A stretch of 64,000 nucleotides of DNA from Leptidea sinapis (lineage: Eukaryota > Arthropoda > Insecta > Lepidoptera > Pieridae), in assembly GCF_905404315.1 (NCBI RefSeq), contig NC_066270.1, forward strand, positions 12,232,001-12,296,000, written 5' to 3'. The notes under the pieces are model-generated. The model saw only the letters and a program-made list of their open reading frames with translations. It made no database searches and was not told where the DNA came from. The translations under genes were made by a program, and so were the position numbers. This document shows, piece by piece, positions 19,188 through 31,256 of this stretch (positions are counted from its first letter, which is position 1; every line of letters begins with the position of its first letter).

Positions 19188-20744
19188 ATTTATGTTAGCC
19201 GGCTTGGTAATACGTGCCAAGCTTTCGGAAGTGCGGTATTTGGTTTCACTCAAGAGTTTATAGCGTGTGATTGCGGTACTGAAAGTTTATTTAAATTAAT
19301 TTACCTAAACAACTGGTTAATGGATTAAATGTTTTAAGTTGAGGAAAGCGGATATTAAATGGAACGAGTGAGGATATTGTCATGGCATCGTTTATTTGAT
19401 TGCAGTTTATTTATCGTCTTAAAATTAGCTCATCGTTAATAATTGTATTTTATTGATCAATTATTTAAAAAAATTAATAACAGTTTAAAATCACATTTAT
19501 ATTCAACCGTTGTATGTACATATAAAATAATAAATAAATTCAGAAATATTTTTAAAGTTTTAATCTGAATAGTAAATGTGAAAATATTTTATTCAATCCA
19601 AAATATTTGAATCACACGAATAAAAAACTGGCTTAAATAAAAACACTCGATTTAACATAAAACACAATGTGAACGGGGTATGGGGGTTAAGGGAAAAAAG
19701 ATAAACCCAAAATAGTCAATGAGGTGAAGCTTCATGAGGTGAAAGAGGTGAAGGAGAGGTCCAGGTACCAGAACATGAACGCTCATCAAAAATCATCGCT
19801 TCACCGATTTTTCATCAAACACAAATATTATATTATTATTCATTTACAAGAATAGTTAATCTCGTATATTTAGAGAAACTAAAAACTAATTATCTAAACT
19901 AATAACTATTTATTCGATCGCCTGAAAAATAAAAAGAATCATCAAAATTCTATCATTTTTGAGCCCATAGAGAACACGGACACTTTAAAAAGAAAAGGTT
20001 TTCTATAGGTGTGAGAAAAAGGCGTTTGAGGGAAAATATATGAGGAGTGCAAAGGGCGTTAAGAAATTTTGTATAAAATTTACGTTTGGAAGCGTGTATC
20101 TTATTGAGTGAGACTTAAATTGATTTGACTTGTGCTACGGAACAAAACGAGGAAAACAGGGACGTCTCAGGGTATCCTAGAAGGCGATTAAGGGCTTTAT
20201 GAATTTGAAAAGTCACGCTTCTGTTTTTCAGTCGTCGCTATTTTTTGCACAGTTAATATCGGGAGCCGGCGTCTCTCCAGTGGTTCTGGAAGAAAGAAAA
20301 GTACCGACTCTGCTAAAGTTGGAACACCATTCAAGACAATCGCGAAACTGAGAATCGATCAAAATATCGAGACTCAGAACACTTGGTGAGGTTTGATGAA
20401 GACGACAAGTCTTCGAAGGGTTTAACTGAATAGGGTTCATTTTACCCCCTTCCTCAACTTACTTCATAGTGCTGTCGATAAAAATACTTACAGCGTGTTG
20501 TGGCACTGGTCAACAGAACCATGGGACCATGTAAGTCTCGCCATATTAAGTAAACGAACATATTATAATTAACATGATTTCTGCCTAACTTTTGAAATTC
20601 CCTCAATTCCTCGTAGATATCTTCTTAAGCAACGGGATACACGAAAGAACTGATTAACTTTATCAAATCCAACACTATCAACGTAATAAAAGAAAGATAA
20701 AGTATTGATATTATATTGAGGCAGGAAGATCATTGAATTGCCTT
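19188..20744. other. Left part of copy B unit, no gene seen
   Basis: AT-rich, no paralog inside the window, no domain-bearing frame (the longest, 70 residues at 20,228-20,440, looks like chance). If the tandem model is right, its partner lies just left of the window. Confidence 0.5.
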
Positions 20745-20838
20745 GACATCAACAGATTAGTTGAATTCTCCAACAACTTGGTACTACCACGTCTTAGTAC
20801 GTCTATGTGATAATACATATTGTTAATAAATAACCTAA

Positions 20839-20976
20839 TCTATATATATAAAAGTGAGTGTTTGTTTGTATGTTCCCTAATAACTCCTAAACTATTTTGT
20901 AATAGATTCGTTGAAGCTCAAGAAAGGTTTACGTATATAATTTATATGGTATAACAACGTTTGCCAGGTCAGCTAG
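20839..20976 (+). mobile_element. 138-bp Helitron-like insertion
   Basis: Begins TCTATATATATAAAAGTGAG after an A and ends GCCAGGTCAGCTAG before a T. Copy A at about 91-96 reads AAATCTTAA with nothing between the A and the T, so the insertion is bounded exactly, without target duplication, as Helitrons do. It sits at the very 5' end of the older Helitron-like repeat. Confidence 0.75.
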
Positions 20977-21336
20977 TCTTAACATATAAAATTCCAGTGT
21001 CCTGATGTTTGTTCCCAGTGAACTCCTAAACTAATGAACGGATTTTAATGGGAATAACTTCATGGAGTGCAGTTTAGATGAGTGATAGGATACTTTTTAT
21101 TTCGATTTGGTACCCATAATTATTTTTATTTCCAATAATTGTTTTGTATGGACATATTTTCTATGAGAGAATTTATTGACGCACGATTTGACAGTTGTAC
21201 TGTGAAACAATTTCCTTATAACAACGGGGAGCATATTTTAATTATAATTCTTGATGTTATTCTATATTTTTGACAAATTCATAAAAACCGTTATTTTATT
21301 AATTATGTACAGAACAGCGTTTGTCGGGTCAGCTAA
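20977..21336 (+). mobile_element. Helitron-like repeat, unoccupied paralog of 94-5092
   Basis: Starts TCTTAACATATAAAATTCCA and ends GTCGGGTCAGCTAA before T. It keeps empty sites for the Tc1 (near 21,150) and Harbinger (near 21,215) insertions of copy A. Confidence 0.65.
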
Positions 21337-21838
21337 TAATAATATAATGTGACTTATAACCCAAATAGAATCACAATAATAGTTATCAATCAATTTTCAA
21401 CAACAATATCGGCACATATGTTCTCAATATGAGTGCAAACATGTGGAATTTTGGAAAGTGTGTCAGCCTTTGTTGCTTAAATGATCTACTTATCGAATAA
21501 TAGCTAGATTCTTAACATATATACTGTCAATAATGGATAAAAGCGAACGAAATACTGACACCAATATCGATACTGTCCAAATAGTCAAATGCTTACATTG
21601 TTAAATTTTGGTAATTCTAATTTCCTCAATCTTTTATCGCAGTAGCTTCAAAGGATACTTAGAAGAGGTATTCGAGAAATAAATGTCCGGTATGCAGCGC
21701 TGGGAGTATTGTGTATCTTCACTTCTAATATCCGTCAGTGCTTAAGGACTAAAGTATTCAATGCGTTTCTTGTTGTTTCTAATGTGAGTGATAGTGGTAT
21801 ATCACACTGAAACGTAATCTTTCACTATTGGTCTTATA

Positions 21839-22256
21839 AAGATACGCCCTACCCGCTTAGGATTTTTGAAAAACCCAAAAATTCTGAGCGGCACTACAAC
21901 TGCGCTCGTCACGTTGAGATATAAGATGTTAAGTCTCATTTGCCCAGTAATTCTGGATTTTTTTATGAAAATAAGGGACGAGACGAGCACGACGTTCAGC
22001 TGATGGCAACTGATACGCCATGTCCATTATAATGCAGTGCCGCTCAGAATTTTTGAAAAACCCAAAAATTCCGAGCGACACTACAATAGCGCTCGACATA
22101 AGATGTTAAGTCTCATTTGACCAGTAATTTTACCAGCTACGGCAACCTTCAGACCGAAACACAATAATGCTTACACATTACTGCTTCACGGCAGAAATAG
22201 GCGCCGTTGTAGTACCCATAATCTAGCCGGCATCCTGTGCAAAGGAGCCTCCCACT
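21839..22256 (-). mobile_element. Two SINE-like fragments in series
   Basis: A 5'- and 3'-clipped piece (about 21,839-21,954) is followed by a fuller copy with T run at 21,958 and the GTTCAGCTGATGG core. They correspond to the two SINEs at 6,129 and 6,888 in copy A, with a deletion between. Confidence 0.65.
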
Positions 22257-22544
22257 AGTAACAGATCAGGCACTGTAGGCGTAGACTTCTTTGGCCTGAC
22301 GATGATAATATGTACATAATATTTTCTCTACATTATTATGTTTTGAAACATATTTGGTTATAATGAATTACTACATGAAGTATATAGATACAGTAGACCG
22401 CTTGTAAGAATTTTTAATTTCGGAATCAAATCGGTTTAAAATAAAATAGGTTTCTAAAAAAATATAATAGAATTATTATATATTATATATACATTATTAT
22501 TATTTGAAGAGGGTGGCTATTTATCTAGTCCTAATGATTCCTAG

Positions 22545-22965
22545 TAACACCTCGTCCAAAATTGAACTATTGTGTTCGCCACTCATACCATAGCTCGTCG
22601 TCAAGCCCTGCAGCCTTTACAAACCGCAATATCTTCTTGACGTGAATAATATAAACACCATCTGGTAGCAAGGTGTAGTCGCCAAAGATTGTGTAACGCT
22701 TATGCTTTAGTGGGCTGCAGTCCCAGAGTAGATGAAGAGGCGTTTCATCAGCCTAAAGGCAAAATCTACAAGTTTTATCATTTTTGATGCCAACCACACT
22801 GAGGTGCTTGTTTAGGCGACAGTGCCCTGTTAGCATCCTGGTGAGTATGTATAGATTTTTCCTGTTCAAAGATTGGGCTTCATTCTCATATCTACTGTTG
22901 AATGCCCTTATCAGTGCTTTAGAGTGGTTTAAACCTGTAGAGTTGTTCAAGCGCTTAAACAATAC
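22545..22965 (-). pseudogene. LINE pol C-terminal fragment with zinc motif
   Basis: Longer paralog of 7,501-7,722. Frame with KNLYILTRMLTGHCRLNKHL, then KTCRFCL followed by an in-frame stop before ADETPLHL. The TGHC-LNKHL block is the usual RNase H-to-zinc linker of I/R1-type LINEs. Stops and base changes show it is dead. Confidence 0.65.
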
Positions 22966-22983
22966 ATTATAACAATAATTAAT

Positions 22984-23310
22984 AAGAGAAAGGATTGTGT
23001 GGTTTCATGAAACCACGGCAAAAGTGAAACTTTTTTTCACATTATATACATTTGACTAAAATATTCCACTAGCTGTGTCGTTGATTACCAAAAGAAAATA
23101 AAAGTTTGACTTTAATTAATAACAAGATTTACATTAAACACTGACAAAAACAAACAAAATAGCATGGAGCACTGGCACAAATGAGTAATAGTTTATACAC
23201 TACACGGTCAGCTGCTGCGAACTATAGGCGCCGCCCGACCGTCACGCGACATGCAACACACAGACGAAAACGTTTGAGACGATGTAATATAAGTTTCACT
23301 ATAAAATATT
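22984..23310. repeat. Copy-B insertion with palindrome and inverted AAGTGAAACTT
   Basis: Absent from copy A, where AATAATTAAAATATTTTATC is continuous. Near the left end is a perfect 18-bp palindrome GTGGTTTCATGAAACCAC (22,999-23,016), then AAGTGAAACTT, whose inverse AAGTTTCACT lies near 23,295. The right half is GC-richer (GGCGCCGCCCGACCGTCACG). Possibly a small DNA element; its ends and family are not settled. Confidence 0.45.
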
Positions 23311-23333
23311 TGTTTTATCAATGTATTCCTGGC

Positions 23334-24545
23334 ATGATATCGAATACTGTAGTTATTTAAGGATAGAATATTAAACATACTAATATCTGACCAACTGTAT
23401 GGAGGTAGCATAAAACTGGGATTAACGGTGCAATCTAAATAAAGCATACAACGAACTGGTTGCGAATAACTGAGAGAGAGAAAGAGAAAATCGTAATTGG
23501 AAGTGCAGCTATAGCGACAATATTCATTCTAGAACCTAACACCTCGTTCGATTTAAATTTCTGAATATTCAAGAACGTGATCAATCCAAGAGCCGATTAC
23601 TGATTTACGAGCACATTGCCCGTGTCGGAGTTTACCCAACCTGATTGAATTTGCATTGCAATAAGATATTATGGGTAAGTTTTCCGATATACTGTATTTG
23701 TCGTTAGTTTTCGAAGCGAGGAGAAAATTGGATGTTGTTTCTACATTCCACACATTCTTTTTACCATAGTATATTATCATCTAAAATAAATTATTACATT
23801 GTTTTTATTTGTAGTTGTTTTAAGAAATAATTCACTACAAAAAGATTTATGCATTTTAATTGCTTAAAAAATTACTGTACAAAAAAATGCATATTATTTA
23901 ACTTATTATGTTTTTACAATTTAAGCTTACCTTTTTAATATTCAAATTTTGATAACGTTAAGTTTGTAAGATTAGAAATAATTAAAGAAATTCGTTCCAA
24001 AATTGCACTAAACTGAATTTAAAAATGACTTGACATAGTTACACCTGCATTACTTTGAGTTTTAATACTTCAGTGCCAACATGCTAATTACGAAGTAAAA
24101 TTGCTGACCAACGAAATGAGCACCCATTGAGTTGGATGCCAGGAATCATGAAGAGAGCTCCTATTAACTTTTATAATATGCCGTTTACGTCGCATCGGAC
24201 AAATTAGTTGGCCTCCATTTAGTTACTTTTTATATCATTAGGTATTAAGACTCAATATTTTGTGTAAGAAGTGAAGGAGCTGTGTAGCTATCACATTTAA
24301 TAGTACACTATGAGTGCTATAACCCGGAAACTTCTAGACTATTAATTGACAACCCATTTAAATGACGAATAGGATATTTGTTTCCGAGTCATGGATGTTT
24401 ATATATACAAAAGTATGTTTAATTATGTATGTTCGCGCCAATTAACTAATAATTATAATCCTGAAGTGACAGTCGCATCGGACGGCAAATCAAACGCACC
24501 GTAACCAACACATCTGCTGAGCTGTTTCACCTGATTCCTGCCACC
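23334..24545. other. Shared A/B sequence without gene
   Basis: Copy B partner of 13,023-14,497. No recognisable coding or RNA feature. Confidence 0.55.
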
Positions 24546-24815
24546 GAATTCCACCTTTGCACGACACGCCACAAGTTAGGATATCATCCCCACCATCTGG
24601 ATGTGTGGCGGTCCTCCACAGTGCGGATTTCAAGGAGTTTTGTTCCACGACGATACGACATGGGTACCTTCAAAAAAAGCGCGTACACCTTCCTTAAAGA
24701 CCGGCAACGCTCCTGTGATTCCTCTGGTGTTGCAAGAGAATGTAGGCGGCTCTGATTACTTAGCACCAGGTGACCCGTACGATCAGTTATCCTTCTTTTC
24801 CATAAAAAAAAATCA
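24546..24815 (+). pseudogene. LINE 3' end with A-tail
   Basis: Paralog of 14,498-14,808 with an internal gap in the RT C-terminus (ends at a Phe-rich stretch and resumes at GATACGACATGGGTACCTTC). Same 3' UTR and TCCATAAA A-tail. Confidence 0.7.
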
Positions 24816-25284
24816 TCGACCACTCGGATAAAATTGCCGCATCACCACATTTACTAGTGAGATAGTATGAGATTATAGTAGTAGTGATTCGACTAATATT
24901 TATGTATATAGTGTAGTGTGAAGGAAACCCACAGTTCCCGGATAAGAGAAGATTGAGACTCCTCATCTCCCCACGACCATAACATCTGCAACCCCTTTGA
25001 TATTCCAGGTTAGTGCACTTGCTCCTTTCGTCAATCCTCTTTGTTCCGCAACTTACAGTTCACGAATTCTTCAACCACCTGGGGATCATTGTTGTCTTGT
25101 ACCCATAAAGGTACCTAAAGTGCTTTGTTCGGAGCAGGATGATAATAAGATTCACTAATCACTACCACACGGATCGTCAAACATATTATTAATTATCACT
25201 ATCAAAAGTTCCTTCATTTATTAAAATCATTCGATTTACGAAACGTATTATTAGAATCCTGATATTAAATATATTTATATGGCA

Positions 25285-25600
25285 AGCGTCCTGATGGAAT
25301 AGGTGACTTGGGCACGGGGAAGGGCGCTGGGTATGGGACGCTACTTGCGTCGACACTCTGGCTCCTTCTCATGTCCAAGTTACGTCAGTTGGTGCTGGGG
25401 CTGCTGCTTCGACTGCCGAAGACGGCAAGCGTCGCAAATTTGTTGGTCTCAGTGAATCATACATCTTTGTGCCCTATGGTGTCGATACACTTGGCCCGTA
25501 GGGCCCAGAGGCTCGGAGAATGTTCAAAATACTATCTTTGCGCCTCAATAAGGCTACTGGAAACCCAAGCGCTGGCTAGTTTTAATAATTTTATGTAGTC
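25285..25600 (+). pseudogene. Mobile-element pol C-terminal fragment
   Basis: Paralog of 15,285-15,670 (VDTLAPS, GAAASTAEDGKRRK, TLGP-GPEA in broken frames), shortened at its 3' side. From here to 26,395 copy B holds only shared AT-rich sequence with no gene. Confidence 0.55.
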
Positions 25601-26395
25601 ATAGTATTGTGAATATAGCTATAAGATTTGTTTTGTTTTTCAAATATATTTATATGATTAACCACAAGCCAATGATTGTTAATAAAAAACAGAGAAACAC
25701 AACTATGAGCTTATTTGCCCTTTCATGACAATACTTCTCAACACTCGTGTAATAAGGACGAACGAATGTGCTCATATATATTTCCACTTCACATCTGTTT
25801 CATTCTCAGCGTAGATATTTTACGGCTTAACTTCACTCTCAAATTGTAAAATATATTAAATAACTAAAAGCTCTGTTTCAATTTATTGCTCATTACGCGT
25901 TACTTGAAGAACTTTTAGAAAATATTTTATTTCACGGGTCCGAATTCCCTTAATTTATTTATTTATTTGACCAACATTTCTGTGTCTGTCCTGCAATACC
26001 ACTGAAAACGTGATATTGCAAACGTCGGGTATAATAATAAATATTTATCTTTACTTTTACGAAAAATTGAAAAAAAAGTTCATATTAAACAGAACAAAAT
26101 AGAAACAGAATATTTAAAGCAAAGGGAATTACAAATGGTCTCATTCCTTTTAAAATGACAGGCGAGTTAGAAGATAATCTGTTTACTGGCCAGTAAATTA
26201 AAGACGCTGACCTAACTAGGCCTTTTGTTGAGATCAAAGCTAATTCGCAACTTTGTAAATTGATCTTTGAAATTTTTATGAGTCTTAAATTTGTGTTGAA
26301 TAATACGAGCTATTTTGATGATTTCTTCTCAATCGGTCAATCGAGTGTTTGCTCTGCAAAAGGGAGCTGCTCGTCCTATATATCAGCTTCGTTAT

Positions 26396-28143
26396 TAGAC
26401 CGATCATTATAGTACGTTCACCTCGGAAGTCGAGATACCCAGCTGTAAGTCTGTAAATACTTGTATATTGACACCCTAAAAGTTGTCTCAAAACCTACAT
26501 ATGGTAGGGTGTAAGCAACTTTTAAATTTCAAGGTCAAAGGTCACAAAAATCGTTTTTTTTCGCTTTCTTTGGAAATATCTCAGTTCCTATGGGTTTTTT
26601 GCTATTTGTATTTATTATCAATATTGTAGAATACAAAATTCTCTACAAATTTTGTTTCAAAAAATTTTTATACGGCGAACCGTTTTCGAGATAGAGGGCG
26701 GAGAGCGCGCGGTCACAGCATCATTTCAGGTCAACCGGTGCCTCCGGTCGAAAACGCGCCATATATATAGTTGATGAACTATTGATAAATCAATGATTAT
26801 AAATATTTGTCAATTTTTTTTAACTATCATACTTTATCATTTTTTTCCTAACCTATTCCCCTTTTTATTCAGTATTAATTTTTTTTTACCAACTATAATT
26901 AATTGTTGATTAAAATATAGGAATAATATTTGAATTTTAACCTAATTAATATTAATAACTTCTCACATGATGAAAAATAAAACAAATAAATTATGAATTA
27001 ATCTTTTAATTAAAGAATATCATTCAATACATTTATTTTTATTGAAAGTAAAAAAAATGGAATAAAGGGTACAAAAACTACAATTGATAATTTTAATCAT
27101 CTTCTTCCTCTTCATCATCGTCTTCTGGTGCACGTAAATTTCAAACTGGTCTTCATTATCGTCTTCAAAGACATTTGTCTCAAGTCCATGATTTCGGGGT
27201 CAAAGGTTCCATCTTCGTTAATGTCGCTCAGATATGGTAGAGCATTGAGACAAGCTTGCCCATTACATTGGCCACAAGCTTAAGAGCATTGCAAGCCCGC
27301 TTTCCTGCATCCGCTTCGCGAACCACAACCCCTCTTGCAGTTGCAGAAAATTGTATTTAGCAAATCTTCTGGAGCAGGTGGTAAAATTGTCATGATAGGC
27401 TCCATAAAATCGTTTCGCATCGCCCAACCCCATACCTAAGGTTTCAAATCATGCCCTAACCAAGTTTGAACTTGATAATATACACGGTTGAAATGTTGAT
27501 GAGCAGCTGCACTTGTTGGTGGAATATTTGAAAGCTGCACAGGTTTATTTAGTTTTGTAGACTTGACGTAATGCATATAACGAAGATGTTCGAGACTTTT
27601 CACAGATTTCGGAGCATTATATACTGCCATTAAAGTTTGAGTTCTACTCTCTAATAATCCCTGGGCCGAACAATTTTCTTCCTCAAATGCGAAAGAAAAT
27701 GATAAAATATAATATAATAGTTAATAAAAATTGGCAAATATTTATAATCATTGATTTATCAATAGTTTATCAACTATATATGGCGCCTTTTCGGTTGACC
27801 TGAAGTGATGCTGTGAGCGCGCGCTCTCCGCCCTCTATCTCAAAAACGGTTCACCGTATAAAAATTTTTTGAAACAAAATTTGTAGAGAATTTTGTATTC
27901 TACAATATTGATAATATATACAAACAGCAAAACACCCATAGGAAATGAGATATTTCCAAAAAAAATGCGCAAAAGCCCGATTTTTTGACCTTTGACCTTG
28001 AAATTTAATAGTTGCTTACACCCTTCCATATGTAGGTTTTGAGACAACTTTAAGGGTGTCAATATACAAGTATTTACAGACTTACAGCTGGGTATCTCGG
28101 ATTCCGAGATTCGTACATAATTTAAGCTTAAATGACTGGACTA
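26396..28143. mobile_element. Foldback-type DNA transposon with about 430-bp inverted arms
   Basis: Left arm about 26,396-26,840 and right arm about 27,695-28,143 are inverse copies with small indels; both contain GAGATACCCAGCTG, CAAGGTCAAAGGTC, TACAAAATTCTCTACAAATT and ATTGATAAATCAATGATTAT. Ends read TAGACC inward on the left and TAGTCC on the right. Flanking TAT occurs on both sides, and copy A has one TAT at 17,173-17,175, so a 3-bp duplication is likely. The interior carries a dead minus-strand gene. Superfamily not assigned. Confidence 0.8.
27093..27630 (-). pseudogene. Cysteine-rich transposon ORF, decayed
   Basis: Begins MAVYNAPKSVKSL, then NIPPTSAAAHQHFNRVYYQV and WLGHDLKP, a TAG, WGWAMRND, PPAPEDLLNTIFCNCKRGCG, GCRKAGLQCS, a TAA, ACGQCNGQACLNA and, after a frameshift, an acidic tail of D and E residues. 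The C-x-C-x3-C and later cysteines suggest a zinc-binding C-terminal domain. I know the PPTS-YYQVQ-WGW-CNCK layout as a recurring mobile-element ORF end in insects but cannot name the transposase family. Two nonsense codons and one frameshift; the 5' part is missing, so this is a deletion derivative. Confidence 0.6.
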
Positions 28144-28480
28144 TATAGACAGTCTCTCAAAGAAAAAATTAAAGAAATAAATATTATGACTGTTCATTGT
28201 CAGTACATTTATGAAAATTTAATATACGTTCACAAATATCTAAATAGCAATGACAGTACAATATTCTATATTTGATTTGATTAAAAAGAGCGCGTAAAAA
28301 AAGAATGCTGGAGCTTTCTGGAAGTTTCTTGCGCCACTTCTTCGATCTCAGAGCGCTATTTGTTTCCGAAGCTGTAGTAGTATCTAGTATATTAGAAATG
28401 ACATCAAAAAGAATTCTATAGGAATCAATTTTGAGGAAATAAATGCCTTTATACTCTTATCAGAGTGTTCGTGGCCGCTG
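28144..28480 (+). pseudogene. LINE RT C-terminal fragment and 3' UTR
   Basis: Right half of the copy-B partner of 17,095-17,490 (KEKIKEINIMTVHCQYIYEN), its left half being at 26,310-26,395 before the foldback insertion. Ends GAAATAAATGCCTTTATAC. Confidence 0.7.
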
Positions 28481-29233
28481 AGATGATGCAACATTAGTCG
28501 CCATTGAGCTCTTTAGTTTTGGGTCGCATGATGATGATGATTGATGCAAGATCCGGGAATTGGAAACACAAGGCACGTCATAAGACGAACCTTGGTGGTT
28601 GATATTTCGTGATGACAGCACATAAATGCAAATACTTGTGGCGGCGACGTGAAGCGGGTCGTCTTCTTTCTTAAAATATAGTTGACGGAGGCGATGGCTG
28701 GTCCACGCGTCATGCTCGTGAGCGGGTGCTACTTGTGGTGGCTGGATAATCTTGTTAAGAGCAGCAAAGTTATACCTTTGTTTAAATCCGACAGTTCTTT
28801 TGACCCTGCTAATTTCAGGCCTATTTTAGTGCTGCCTGTTTTAAGTAAAATTTTTGAAAAACTTTTGCTTCAGCAGCTACAAATGATTTTTATAAATTAT
28901 TGAACAAAAATCAATTTGGTTTCACTAGAGGCTCATCAACAATTAATGCGGGTACTAGACTCATTGAGCACATGTTTGACGCCTGGGAAGAGTCATAGGA
29001 TGCATTGTGCATTTTTTGTGATTTGTCCAAAGCATTTGACTGCGTCCACCATGAAACTTTACTCCTAAAACTAAAGCATTATGGAGTAAAAAATAGATCA
29101 CTTAATCTGTTAAAATCCTATTTAAGCAAAAGAGTTCAGATAGTCGATGTAAATGGCAAACAGGTTCGGGTAAACCTATGGGAATAGATGTTCCGCAGGG
29201 TTCTATTCTCGGTCCTTTCTTGTTTCTTATATA

Positions 29234-30319
29234 CAGGGTGTCCCAAAACTCAACGATAACCTGGTACCGGCCGAGAGGCCAAGGTATACCAGTTATGAAA
29301 AAAATAAGAAAAGAAATCTATGTCACTTAGTCAAGCGATGATAGACATTTTTCGAAAATGTTAAAAATTTGACACCCTTTGTCGCATTTTTAGGTACTGT
29401 GATCGCAATTTTCACAATTTTACAGTGATTTTTTTAATAATGTTATCTCAAATAATAGTGCTATTAATGGTAACCACAAATGAAAGTAATAATCATTGTT
29501 AACTAAGTAAAATAAATTAAATTTTGACGAGTTATGGTTTATAAAATTTATGTCAGTCAACTTTGACACTCTACGTTGGAAAAAAAATGTAGTACACTAC
29601 CTATGGCAAGTTTTTTTAAAAGATGGCCCATTTAGTCTAGATTTCAAAATAGTACAACACTTGCCACTTTTCTTGCCAATAAAACTGCTATTACGTATTT
29701 TTTGCGAAAGGAACTCATGGAAAATTTAATCAAAATAAAACGGTAAATTATCGTAACACTTTATTATCCTAAAATTAAAGCAGATGCTCAAATTGTTTCC
29801 CTCCAGCACGAATACAAGCTCTGCATCGCCTCAGAAATGACCTGTTCACCAGTCTTGCAAATCTCCTCGCATTGATTTCTTCTGATGCTGCATCAATTTT
29901 TGGCGCAATTCTGTTACATTTTGAATTGGTTTTGAGTAGACCTTTTCTTGCTATAGGTAGTGTAGTACATTTTACCCAACGTAGAGTGTCAAAGTTGACT
30001 GACATAAATTTTATAAACCATAACTCGTCAAAATTTTAGATTTATTTTACTTAGTTAACAATGATTATTACTTTCATTTGTGGTTAGTATTAATAGCACT
30101 GTTATTTGAACATTATTAAAAAAATCACTGTAAAATTGTGAAAATTGCGATCACAGTACCTAAAAATGCGACAAAGGGTGTCAAATTTTTAACATTTTCG
30201 AAAATTGTCTGTCATCGCTTGACTAAGTGACATAGATTTTTTTTCTTATTTTTTTCATAACTGGTATACCTTGGCCTCTCGCCCGGTACCAGGTTATCGT
30301 TGAGTTTTGGGACACCCTG
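29234..30319. mobile_element. Mariner-type element with about 375-bp inverted arms
   Basis: Arms 29,234-29,610 and 29,947-30,319 are inverse copies, about 95 percent alike, beginning CAGGGTGTCCCAAAACTCAA. TA flanks both ends, and copy A (18,251-18,270) has the empty TATATATATT with a single TA, so this inserted after the duplication or was absent from A. The 336-bp centre retains only the last part of a transposase gene on the minus strand. Non-autonomous deletion derivative. Confidence 0.88.
29775..29945 (-). pseudogene. C-terminal remnant of mariner-type transposase
   Basis: The last 50-odd residues are open, ending RSFLRRCRACIRAGGKQFEHLL then TAA, the usual end of IS630/Tc1/mariner transposases (RRCRACI-GG-FEHLL). 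The catalytic domain is absent. The frame continues upstream into the right arm by chance. Confidence 0.7.
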
Positions 30320-31256
30320 TATATTAACGATCTACCGTTTGTGGTAGATGATAGCCATGAGATTGTATTGTTTGCTGATGATACTAGTAATGATGGTAGT
30401 AGTATCTAGTATATTAGAAATAACATCAAAAAGAATTCTAAACGAATCAACTTTAAGAAAATAAATGCCTTTTATGCCTTTTAAGAGGACTCTGCATAAT
30501 TTATTTTCATTCAAGTTAAGGTTTTTTATAATCTATATATATAAGAATGAATTGCTGTTCGTAAGTCTAGCTAAAACTCGAGAACGGCTCGACCGATTTG
30601 GCTAATTTTGGTCTTGAATTATTTGTGGAAGTCCAGGGAAGGTTTCAAATAAATGAAAACCAAATGAAGAACACGATAGAAATAAATTTAAACCCCGCTT
30701 ATCCACGCTAGGAAAGAAATTTAGTACAACTATTATGTCCGCATTTGTATGTAATGAATGACGCACTTACAGCGCGTTACTACGGAAGAACTTTTCGAGA
30801 AGGTGTCGTATAAATAGCTAAAATGCCAATTCCACACAATAAATATAAATATAAGCTTGTATACACACACAATATTGATGTGTTGTCCTTCTTAGAACAA
30901 TGAATTGATAATGATACTCGTTCTACATTGATCACTTCTAAACCGACGTTAACGCTTGATCTATGTTCAGTGTACGCTCTGAATCTATTAACAGCTTCTA
31001 CTGATAAGCTCTAAAACTAATGGATTAGACACGAGTTTAATTGATCCTTTCAATTATGTCGCTTACTCCTCGCAGCGAATGGCTTAAACGAAAATCTCAC
31101 ACAAATTTATAACGACCCACAATACCGAAATTTACAAAAATTTGGCCGAAATTTTATGATACGTTAAACTTTTTTTTAAATTTTAAGTTTAGTTCAAACT
31201 AAACCTTCTATATCGTACTTGGATTTGTATTTGAAAATAGGAGTAGTAGTACTCGT

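Larger units (their letters stand above)
28727..30400 (+). pseudogene. LINE RT palm fragment, split by mariner-type element
   Basis: Partner of 17,755-18,425: KVIPLFKSDSSFDPANFRPI, FCDLSKAFDCVHH, then, beyond 30,320, INDLPF and IVLFADDTS. Interrupted at 29,234-30,319. The same frameshift near motif B is present in both copies, so the gene was dead before the duplication. Confidence 0.78.
19188..31256. repeat. Tandem duplication, copy B
   Basis: Second copy of the unit. If this is a simple head-to-tail duplication, the unit starts at 19,188, right after the last base shared by the two right ends, and is about 12.07 kb long. The first 1.56 kb of B (19,188-20,744) would then correspond to sequence just left of the window. 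Private insertions in B are a 138-bp Helitron-like element, a roughly 330-bp palindrome-bearing repeat, a long-armed foldback element and a mariner-type element. Confidence 0.75.
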
